The notes below the pieces were generated by a model that worked only from the letters and a program-made list of their open reading frames with translations, did not search any database and was not told the origin of the DNA. The position numbers were made by a program, and so were the translations under genes. A stretch of DNA of 64,000 nt from Euborellia annulipes (lineage: Eukaryota > Arthropoda > Insecta > Dermaptera > Anisolabididae): contig JAKCPI010031631.1 of assembly GCA_023213315.1 (NCBI GenBank), positions 1-64,000 on the forward strand. Reading direction: 5' to 3'. Below, in pieces: positions 56,207 through 64,000 of the stretch (positions are counted from its first letter, which is position 1; each line of letters opens with the position of its first letter).

Positions 56207-56777
56207 CAGTGGTTTCCAAACTTTATGTTACGCCTCCCTTAAAAATATTTAATCATATGATGCCTCCCCCCTCCCCCATTTTGTAAAATAATACAAAAAT
56301 TTTTAATGCTAAAAAATATAAATTTATATTAAGCCGGAGTCAAAAAAAAATTCCAAGACATACAGGCAAAATTATTGTGAGGTTTCGGCCTTCTTAAGAA
56401 CCGGAGGCGAGAATAAATGAAATTTTAATTCTGAATGAAAATTTTGAATAAAAATGAAATTTTAATTTTCATTCAAAATTCTCGCCTCCGGCTCTGAAGA
56501 TGGCCTATACTAGTGGCCGAAATATCACAATAAATGAAATAATTTTGGCTGTATATGTCTTGGAATTAATTTTTTTTTATCCGACTTAATAGTACTTCCA
56601 GCCACAAAGGTAGGCCTCACAATAAATTTATATAAAAATATGATTTTTTTTATTTATTCCTATTTATAAAACTAGCAATAATTTGTAAAATTGCTCGCTG
56701 TGACTAATATTCCTGCCTCCCCTTAGACTAGTCTGCGCCTCCCTAGGGAGGCGCGCCTCACAGTTTGGAAAACGCTG
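56207..56777. mobile_element. hAT MITE nested in 56007-56884
   Basis: Ends CAGTGGTTTCCAAACTTT and (reverse complement) CAGCGTTTTCCAAACTGT; octamers TTTTAAAC (56199-56206) and CTTTAAAC (56778-56785). GCGCCTCCCT-type sequence at both ends. Confidence 0.83.
56330..56621. mobile_element. Fold-back element with ribozyme-like arms, copy 4, 12-bp TSD
   Basis: Arms TAAGCCGGAGTC to GGCCTTCTTAAGAACCGGAG and the mirror; the right arm carries CTCTGAAGATGGCC, TATACTA, GTGGCCGAAATATC and AATAAATG. A 27-nt unpaired tail (CTTCCAGCCACAAAGG) follows, then the duplication ATAAATTTATAT (56318-56329 and 56622-56633). Innermost of the nest. Confidence 0.88.
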
Positions 56778-56944
56778 CTTTAAACATTTACAATATTTTA
56801 TATTAGGTTAGAATCTTCATGGCACCCCTACGGGTAATTCATGGCCACCTAGGGGGCCGCGGCCCACTACTTTAAGAAGCACTGTAGTAGACGACAATTC
56901 TCTTTTCACGTGATCTCTGCTATGCTGCATACCTTAGAGTACCA

Positions 56945-56995
56945 GACACTCTGCTAGCTCGGTTATGTTTATCCTAGCTCTGATTTGGACCTTCT
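56945..56995 (-). repeat. Tc1/mariner MITE end fragment
   Basis: TAGCTCTGATTTGGACCTTC TGCTATA is the right-end sequence of the 37506-39232 family; no left end nearby. Confidence 0.5.
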
Positions 56996-57064
56996 GCTAT
57001 ACAAATTAATTTTATTCATGTATATTAACCGCAGAATAAAAGTTATTGTTATTATAATCGCTCT

Positions 57065-57250
57065 TGAAAGTAGACAGCTAGGATGTCAGTTTCTGCACCG
57101 GAGATCCGTTTTCGCGCCCCTAATTTCACGGGGTGCCGGTAGATGGCTACCCAGCCAGACACCGGTTGGGTTTGAGGTGTGTGTCAGCGTGCACGAAAAC
57201 ACCTCGGATAAATAAACGAGAATCACGTTAGGAATTTCAAATAATAATAG
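57065..57250 (+). mobile_element. SINE O, second copy
   Basis: GCTAGGATGTCAGTTTCTGC (head), ACGGGGTGCCGGTAGATGGC, GGTTGGGTTTGAGGTGTGTG, CGTGCACGAAAACACC and TTTCAAATAATAATAG match 32695-32990. It lacks the middle segment of that copy. Confidence 0.8.
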
Positions 57251-57255
57251 TATTT

Positions 57256-57985
57256 TAAATTACTTATCCAATCTTAAACCTATCTTGTTTTACTTAACTG
57301 TTGATGACATTTCAAGTAATTTTAACCGAAGGCCACCTTCTTCTTGTCGGACTATAAAAAAAAAAGTAATAATAAATTAATTCCCACAAATTGGATTATT
57401 ATTATGAATTATTTAATAGATAAAATTTTTCCCATATTAATTCTAAATGAGACTCTAGTCGGAGTAGCGTAACGAAGTCGCACGACTCAAGCTGGTTATC
57501 AGGATATGATTCTTTAAAAAAAATTTTACGTGTGTTTTATCTAAATTCAATAAAAAAATAATCTAAGTGGAATGTATTCATCATTTTACTATTATCTAGT
57601 TCATAAATTTTATTTTCTAATAAAAATTTTATAGGATATAAAAAATCAGTAGGTAGAGTTGTATAAAAGAGGAGAGGGAAATGTAATCAGATTTGGAAAT
57701 AAATATATATTTAATGATCGATTAAGAAAGAAATAATTGATTGAAAGTGCGAAGTGGAATCAATAGAAAGTAAAACATTAATTTCAAAGCGAATCTAAAT
57801 CATCTGATCTTTATTAGTCATTAATTGTAGGTATTCGATTCGAATTAACGAAAAAAAAAAAATTGAAAAAACAAGCAACGGACATTCTCTTTGGTTTTAT
57901 TATTGCTTCTTGGGTTTATCTGTAAATAGAAAATTAATGGAAGTCATGAAATCAAAAAGGATGCATGACTTTTTTTTCAGTTTTT
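57256..57985. other. No gene seen; AT-rich
   Basis: Nothing recognised. Confidence 0.5.
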
Positions 57986-57993
57986 GAAATTAA

Positions 57994-58205
57994 GGGGGAG
58001 TAGGAGCGAAGCTGTTACGCATGTTTTTGCCGATAAGATGGCGTTATGTGTCTAAAAAAGTAAGCCAAAAAAAACACCTATTACGAAAATTTGCCAAGAG
58101 ATGGCAGAATGTTAGCTAATGGTTGATTTTCATTGATCTTTTAACAATGAATTACTTTATAAATGCTATTTTTATATATTATGTATCATTTATAAAAGCA
58201 TAAAA
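57994..58205 (+). mobile_element. piggyBac-like MITE copy 3, 3' truncated
   Basis: TTAA at 57990-57993, then GGGGGAGTAGGAGCGAAGC, GTTACGCATGTTTTTGCCG, AGATGGCGTTATGTG and the shared body to TATAAAAGCATAAAAAT, where it stops against a C-run and family A sequence. Confidence 0.82.
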
Positions 58206-58225
58206 ATTCGCCCCCCCCTCCCGGA

Positions 58226-58643
58226 CAGTTAAAATAAGCTTTTGAACAAAATCGGCCAAAAAGTACTAGTACTTTACTGAAGTACTTTTTCAGTTTTTTT
58301 TCGATTTTCTCAAAATTTGCTCCAACGATTTTGATTAAAATTTATAAATCATCTATTTTTTAGATGATCTTTAGAAGTATATTAATAAGTTTTTTCCTAA
58401 AAAGTGTTTGAAGTATACTTTACTGATGTAGTATTTCAGATTTTTCATTTCTCTTATTCCCAATGGAAGCATTCGTAGCTCAGCGCCTTCTTTAAAACGA
58501 AAGTGGTCAAGTTTGGAACTAAAGTGCTATGGGAAACTATATATCATATATAAGTCGACCCAAAAATCAGGTCTCACAGCACAGTCATACATAACTTACT
58601 TTCGATTACCGAAAGTAAGTGCGTTAATCACACCAGATTTTTT
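58226..58643 (+). repeat. Family A long-form copy, 5' truncated
   Basis: Starts at AAAATAAGCTTTTGAACAAA and ends in the hairpin AATCACACCAGATTTTTT. It contains the intact AGTTTGGAACTAAAGTGC join that is interrupted at 45.5 kb. Confidence 0.82.
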
Positions 58644-58648
58644 CTATA

Positions 58649-59330
58649 TTTTTACTTTCTCTTGCCTCTATATATATGTTAATATATATAGAGAGAGAAA
58701 GTATTGGATTCATGTCAAAAATTCGATGTCGAGATTTTGATGGATCTTCACGTTTTGAGGTCCCCTGAATAAAAAGTGGTTTTCGCGACATGGTCTGTCT
58801 GTGTGTCTGTGTGTCTGTGTGTGTCTGTGTGTCTGTGAACAAAATATCTCAAGAACGAAAAGAGTTAGGAGGTTGAAATTTTATATTTAAGTTAAGCACC
58901 CCCATGGGACGTGACACGAAGCTTTTGAACAAAATCGACCAAAGAGTACTAGTACTTTACTGATGCACTTTTTCAGTTTTTTTCGATTTTCTCTAAATTT
59001 GCTCCAACGATTTTTTTTAAAATTCAAAAATCAATTATTTTTTAGATTCTCTTTAAAATGTATATTCTTATTTTGTGATTGAAATCTTCTGAAGACCACT
59101 TTACTCCTGTACTACATAGAAAAGATAGGAGAAATGGTTGCCATGGTAACAAAATATAAATATTTTCCCATACTTGTAAATTTTACATCTTGAAAATCGA
59201 ATGTACCGTACTGTCGGAAACTAAATACATGTCGACACAAAAAATCTGGTGTGACAAGCACAGAACACAACTTTCGATTACCGAAGGTAAGAGAAAGTTG
59301 TGTGCGTGCGCCAGTCACACCAGATTTTTT
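58649..59330 (+). repeat. Family A full-length copy, head-to-tail with the previous
   Basis: Complete from the TACTTTCTCTTGCC hairpin to GTCACACCAGATTTTTT, separated by only about 5 nt from the preceding copy. The microsatellite at 58793-58836 is TCTG/TG. The terminal hairpin at 59238-59329 is nearly perfect. Confidence 0.9.
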
Positions 59331-59384
59331 ATTGTTATTATCTATGAGGTTCAGAAAATGTTTATTATTTAATTTTTTTTGAAA

Positions 59385-59862
59385 AAGTTATTTCGGCTAC
59401 TAAAGGCATTTAACTTAACAAATTCATTAAATTTTATTTAAATACATAATACAATATCGATGGTTCCCAGCAGTCTTGTTTGCCGGAAGCTACCTATCCC
59501 GACTTACAGCACTGTTTAGCGTTGCTTAACAACACTGAGCTTGGAGCAAGAGCGGATTCAGAGTTTTTCGGGGGGGGGGTAATCTGGTGTGACTGGTCGC
59601 ACAGCACACACAATTTTTTCTTACTTTCAATTTAAAGTTGCATTCGGTACTTGTTTACCAGAATATATATAACTTATAAATCAAATTTTTAAGTACGATA
59701 TTAATTTTTAAAATTGTATATTAAAAATAAAATTGAATTCCCAAAAAAATATTTTTCTCAAATCTCTGAGGGGGGGAATCTAATTTTCCCCCTTTATCCC
59801 TCCCCTTGTACCCGTCCTTGGCTTGGTGGCTGTTGTCCATTCTCCTTGCTAATTTTTAATTT
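59385..59862 (-). mobile_element. 5S-rRNA-derived SINE (family D), split by a hAT MITE
   Basis: Minus strand: 59862-59821 GCAAGGAGAATGGACAACAG, the insert, then GTTGTTAAGCAACGCTAAAC, GTCGGGATAGGTAGCTTCC, AACCATCGATATTG and the tail AATGCCTTTAGTAGCCGAAA. The order matches 55785-55975. Confidence 0.75.
59547..59820. mobile_element. hAT MITE, 274 bp, inserted in the 5S-derived SINE
   Basis: Ends CAAGAGCGGATTCAGAG and (reverse complement) CAAGGACGGGTACAAGG; octamers GCTTGGAG (59539-59546) and GCTTGGTG (59821-59828). Right behind the G run it carries AATCTGGTGTGACTGGTC, like the end of family A. Confidence 0.85.
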
Positions 59863-60275
59863 AGAAAAAGAAACTACTTTGTATAATTTTTAATTTCTTT
59901 ATCAGTTTAAAATACTTTATAAATTTTATTCAGGTGTCATTTTAATATCACTGGTGATATAGATAACTAAACCCAGTCCCCTTTATTGCTGAAACAAAGT
60001 TAATTTCATAAACATAGTTTCGTCTAACTTAATTGCAGGAAACATAAAATCATGTAGTTAGTATGAATACATACTCTTTTAAAATAAACAAAACATTTTT
60101 TTAACTAGGCCGGATAGATGGGAGTCTTCTGAATTTATTTTTAATATCAGATTTGAATGGAATTTTGATTCTAAAGTATTTTTTTAACAATTTAAAATTT
60201 AAATATTAATTTCTCTCTTTATATTTTTAATTTTTGAATTTAGGGGGGAAGAGGGTGGGTGGAACCCCAAACGAA
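59863..60275. other. No gene seen; AT-rich
   Basis: Nothing recognised. Confidence 0.5.
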
Positions 60276-60277
60276 AA

Positions 60278-60413
60278 ATCGGATTCGCATCCCCTCCCAG
60301 GCGACAAAAATTTATTTAATTTAAATTGGCTACCAATCAATTTAAATAAAAAGGCACGGGGTCTAAATGGCCTTCAATGCCGAAAAAACTTTAAATGAAA
60401 TAAAAAAAAAAAA
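60278..60413 (+). mobile_element. SINE B, half head plus body and A tail
   Basis: GGATTCGCATCCCCTCCC (B box), AAATTGGCTACCAATCAATT, GGGGTCTAAATGGCCTTC, AATGCCGAAAAAACTTTAAA and a poly-A end. Confidence 0.8.
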
Positions 60414-60419
60414 AGATAT

Positions 60420-60592
60420 TCACAATTTGCAATTTTGTTGCAGCTAAGCAATGGTAAGAGGAGCCGAAACCTCGGATGGGTGGCCCTGGGGAATCAACGT
60501 GTGGAACGTTTCCCTGTAGTCATCTGTACATGTTAATTAATTTACCAGGTATATATGTATAATCCTACTTCAGCAGCCGAAAGGAAAAAAAA
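60420..60592 (+). mobile_element. 5S-rRNA-derived SINE (family D), best match to 5S
   Basis: TTGCAGCTAAGCAATGG resembles 5S box A (AAGCTAAGCA), and CTCGGATGGGTGGCCCTGGG at 60471-60490 resembles 5S box C (TTGGATGGGTGACC...). The SINE body follows (GTGTGGAACGTTTCCCTG), then TACTTCAGCAGCCGAAAGG and an A-rich end. The 5' half of the 5S-like region is not recognisable. Confidence 0.8.
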
Positions 60593-60594
60593 TT

Positions 60595-61495
60595 TAATTA
60601 TTAGGAAAATATTTGTCCTGTTTTTTTTGTTGAATACATTCAGCTTAATATTTTTTTTTACTGACATCAGTCTTAGAAATATTCATTACGAAAAAGAAAA
60701 AGATCTTGTTTTTTTAGCTATTTTAAAAACATTTCAAAACTATTATATTAACAAAATAAAAAACAGTTGAAAATCAATGAAACAATATCAAATTATAAAA
60801 GCAAACGTACAAATTTTACGGATGTAAGTAACGATTAATTTATTTATTTCCAAAAGAAGAAAGTAATCATTCATGCGTTTATATACGGATTTGCACGTAC
60901 AGGATATTGCGGATAGTTTAAAAAGAGTAACTCAATAAATAACAGAGCCACCATATAATACAAATATCCACTACACAAAAAAATTTAATAATAATGATTC
61001 TTTATAAATAATTATTATTCATCCTTAAAGCCTTTCTTTTCTCCATTTAATAATAATGTAAGACGATAAAATTCTAACCTTTATTAAAACTCTTTTATTC
61101 TTCCCATTCTCTTTCTGTCTCTGTCTCTTTTTGATTTCTGTCTTTTTCAACGGAAATTTCGACAGGAAGTTAGAAAAAATACATTTTTTTTTTACAGCAA
61201 ACTACTTTCAAATTTTGATTTAATTGAAAATTAAATTTCTCTTAAAAGTTCTATAAATTTGGAATTTTTTAATGATGTGATCATCATATTTGAGCGTACT
61301 AGGTAATCAGAGTAATTATATTAAATTTACTCAATCCGGAACGCTTGTAAAATATTTAAAATTACTTCCCATTTCTCCTCAAGTTAGTAATTTTTAAAAT
61401 TTTATAAATTAACTCGAATTGGAGGCGCCATTCCATATGTCACTATTTATAAACAGTTACTATTAAGAAAAATTATTTTCACCTTAACTTATCGT
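60595..61495. other. No gene seen; AT-rich
   Basis: Nothing recognised; TCTGTCTCTGTCTC near 61110. Confidence 0.5.
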
Positions 61496-61496
61496 A

Positions 61497-61655
61497 TAAT
61501 CGTTGCAGTTAAACAATGCTAAGCACGGTGAAACCAGGGATGGGTGATCCCGAGGAATCAGCGTGTTGAAAAGTCCCCGAAAGCCATCGTTATAAAATAA
61601 TTTAAATAGAGGGTACCCTCTAAATCCCCGATGCTGCCGAGAGGTCAAATAAAAA
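61497..61655 (+). mobile_element. 5S-rRNA-derived SINE (family D)
   Basis: ATCGTTGCAGTTAAACAATG, CAGGGATGGGTGATCCCGAG (61536-61555), GAATCAGCGTGTTG, AAGCCATCG and a tail TCTAAATCCCCGATGCTGCC GAGAGG. Confidence 0.75.
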
Positions 61656-61771
61656 ATCTTATTAAAATTTAAATTTTATATACTGTACAAATACTGTATA
61701 TAATATATGATTTGGGAAATTTTTGAGCCACACTTTTGATTTTAAGTCTAAAATTAACCCTATAATAAGTC

Positions 61772-61851
61772 GAATTTTTTCTTTTGTTTCAGGTAAGGGT
61801 CAAACTCTCATTCTCTATCGGATTATCAAATCCTTCGATACTTTATAAGAG
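61772..61851 (+). promoter_or_regulatory. Candidate recursive splice site 3 (with RS-exon to 61851)
   Basis: CGAATTTTTTCTTTTGTTTC then AG ends at 61792; GTAAGGG starts at 61793. AG|GTATTT at 61850-61857 could close a 59-nt RS-exon. Third member of a same-strand series at spacings of 19.8 and 25.2 kb. Confidence 0.6.
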
Positions 61852-61859
61852 GTATTTAT

Positions 61860-63045
61860 ATTTTTTTTTTTTAATACACGAATTGGTTATATTTTGGGAT
61901 ATATAGCTAATCTAATAAAAGATATTTTCAAAGTCCACCTTTTTGAAATCTTCATAAATTAAATTAGCTGGAATAAATTTGCCAAAAAAAGAGAGTTTGA
62001 TTAGGCGGGGTGAAGAGGTCACGAACGAATTCTTCAAGGGGATTTTTTTTTTTTTTTTATATGCATCTCATTTTCAGATCGTGATTAATCACGTAAGTTA
62101 GCAGTAAAAAAACAATAAGAAAACCATTTTAGGGTTGGATCAAATAAAGTTATAAATCTATCTGTCCCAAGGGAATTTTCTAATCCTTTCTTATTATTTT
62201 TGCCATTAAAATAATTAATTTTTTTTATCGCTAATTATACGAGATATCTTTTATCCATTTCCCTCACTAAATAATTAAAACTATTATATAATAGTCATAT
62301 ATTTTCCTAAGTAGTTTCTTAGAAGATAGAAGATTTTTACTTTAGCACTTATTTAGTGCTCAAAACATCCAAAAATTAAATACGACCCTTTGAAAAATGG
62401 AAAAGTAAAGAAAAAGTAATCTTAATTCTGTTATATTAATATATAACAGGCTAATATTAATATTATTAATTCTTAAATTAAAAAAATGATTGCTGAATGA
62501 ATAGTGGAATTGAATTTGTTAATTTAAATCTATTAATTATTCAAATTAGAGAAATACTTTTTCTTAAATTAAAAGTAATTAATAAACTAATAAAAAGTTA
62601 AGTAGTTCCAGTCAAAAGCTCTTTAAATATAGGCTTAAAAGAAATTAAATATTGAAAGTTGAGTATTTTTTAAATTGATTAATAAACCTATCCTCTTACA
62701 CAAGATTATTTTTACACTGTTTTAAAAAATTATTTTTGACTAGCAAATTAAACATTTTTACTTTTTACTTTTAATGAATTGCTAAAAATAGTTGTTTGGT
62801 GATTGTAATGAATTCGAGTTCAATAGTGGGAGTGTCTTGCCGAAATGGGACTTAAAAGGGGTCTGCTCCTAGATTGGAGGGGCCCACCAAGGAGGGGCCG
62901 GCCTTGGTGCATCTTTCAAGGCCCAGGTTCTCTTCTTCCAAAGATCCGGGGAGAATCTTTTAATTTTAACAAACGGAATCGTCCTCCTGGAGATGTTCAA
63001 AATTAAAATATAAATACAAGGCCTAATATATTGATCCACAGATAA
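61860..63045. other. No gene seen; AT-rich
   Basis: A T18 run near 62042 and a short GC patch (62875-62900, GGGGCCCACCAAGGAGGGGCC) that may be a worn MITE end. Confidence 0.5.
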
Positions 63046-63049
63046 TACG

Positions 63050-63700
63050 TGCAATATTTTTGGTCCAACAGCATTTGGTCCTGATTGACAATTCTTCCAA
63101 AAAAATTTTAGTCCGTCTTATTATTTTGTCCCCTTTGTTGTTTTGTACATAGATATAGAATGTCCAATATGTTTGGTCTTCATCAATACATGGTCCTGTC
63201 TGACAACTCCTATTAAAAATTTGGGCCACCTTATAATTTTGGCCCGCATTTTTTGTCCACAAATAACACCTACCTTTCTATAAGTATGGAAATTTCATTG
63301 AATAGTATTTACCTAAAAGTATAGTTTAATACATAATATTTAGTTTAATATAATTGAATTTTTTACATACATGTATTAGTTAATGTAAATCTTCATTTTC
63401 GACATCAACTTCTGTGTACAATTTAATTTTGTACCTTATTGCGCGCAAGTACTGGTCACTGTTGTTATTTTCTTTGAACTCTTCATACTCTAAGGAAGAT
63501 TAGAGAACATAACTACAATGTTGAACATTAAATTGTCGTGGACAAAATATCCATGGATCTAATGTTGTGGACGAAGTTATGTTGAGTAAAAAAATATTTG
63601 TAAATGTACGTGGACCTGATGTCCGTGGACAAAGTTATCTAGGACAAAGAATATTTGTGGACGAAATGTCCGTGGACTGAATGTAGTGGACGAACCGTAT
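63050..63700. repeat. Element with arrays of GTGGACAAA-type words in inverted orientation
   Basis: 63054-63160 and 63160-63265 are diverged direct copies (TTTGGTC..., GGTCCTG.TTGACAA, TTGTCC). 63535-63700 has direct repeats in the opposite sense (TGTCCGTGGACAAAG, GTGGACGAA, GGACCTGATGTCCGTGG). This could be a transposon with subterminal binding-site arrays; borders unclear. Confidence 0.45.
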
Positions 63701-63704
63701 ATTG

Positions 63705-64000
63705 TTTAAGTAAACAAATGCTCACGATTTTCTCACAATTTAGTGATAATAAGCGATTGTCTTCAGTTCTAGATGAAGTTTTATAACATTCCTTTAAGTA
63801 GAAGGGGATTTATTTCTTATTAAATATTTTAGATATGTAGATCTCTCATAGTGATGGGAACAGTATTTTCTATTTCATTCTTATAATTCTTTACTGAATT
63901 AATATATGTTTTAATTAATTATCTTAAAAAATTTAAAACTTATCATTAAAACAAAGTGGTAATGTTTTATATTTAGTATAATGATAACATAAAAGAAGAG
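63705..64000. other. No gene seen; AT-rich
   Basis: Nothing recognised up to the window end. Confidence 0.5.

Larger units (their letters stand above)
56007..56884. mobile_element. hAT element, outermost of a three-level nest
   Basis: Ends CAGTGCTTCTTAAACTTT and (reverse complement) CAGTGCTTCTTAAAGTAG, with GCGGCCCAC close inside both; octamers TAGTGGAC (55999-56006) and TAGTAGAC (56885-56892). Confidence 0.85.

Noticed and set aside
60420..61655. 5S rRNA genes
   Set aside because: Only the middle to 3' control region resembles 5S; the 5' half is missing and each copy runs into a common SINE body.

Overview
Kind of sequence. This is a strongly AT-rich, intron-like stretch of an animal nuclear genome. 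Apart from one LINE it has no credible protein-coding gene. It is packed with short transposon relics: a Jockey/CR1-type LINE, tRNA- and 5S-rRNA-derived SINEs, hAT, Tc1/mariner and piggyBac-type MITEs, and Penelope-like fold-back elements. That mix, the simple repeats and the splice signals fit an invertebrate, most plausibly an arthropod; a copepod such as a sea louse is my guess, but nothing here proves the species. Layout. 1-3.3 kb holds the 3' two thirds of a minus-strand LINE (endonuclease plus reverse transcriptase, one visible frameshift). 3.5-12.1 kb is dense in nested hAT MITEs with subterminal G/C runs, copies of a repeat I call family A, a short A-tailed retroposon and the first fold-back element. 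12-24 kb holds SINEs, a Tc1/mariner MITE, a long inverted repeat and a fold-back element with a 13-bp target duplication. 24-36 kb is mainly unassigned AT-rich DNA with a few SINEs, a pogo-like MITE and a GC-richer island near 29 kb. 36.9-39.3 kb is a four-deep nest: piggyBac-like MITE > Tc1/mariner MITE > hAT MITE > family A. 45.2-46.3 kb is a family A copy split by a second piggyBac-like MITE. 47-48 kb is a hAT element carrying a minisatellite; 52.2 kb and 56.0-56.9 kb hold further fold-back and nested hAT elements; 58-62 kb holds tandem family A copies and a cluster of 5S-derived SINEs. How it fits together. Three plus-strand sites (16756, 36600, 61792) have a polypyrimidine tract and TTTCAG joined directly to GTAAG, the signature of recursive-splicing ratchet points. 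With the absence of exons this suggests the whole window lies inside one very long intron of a plus-strand gene whose exons are outside it. Most of the rest can be read as a history of insertions, dated relative to one another by target duplications and by paralogous empty sites within the window. All calls are from reading the sequence by eye; no alignment, folding or database search was run.
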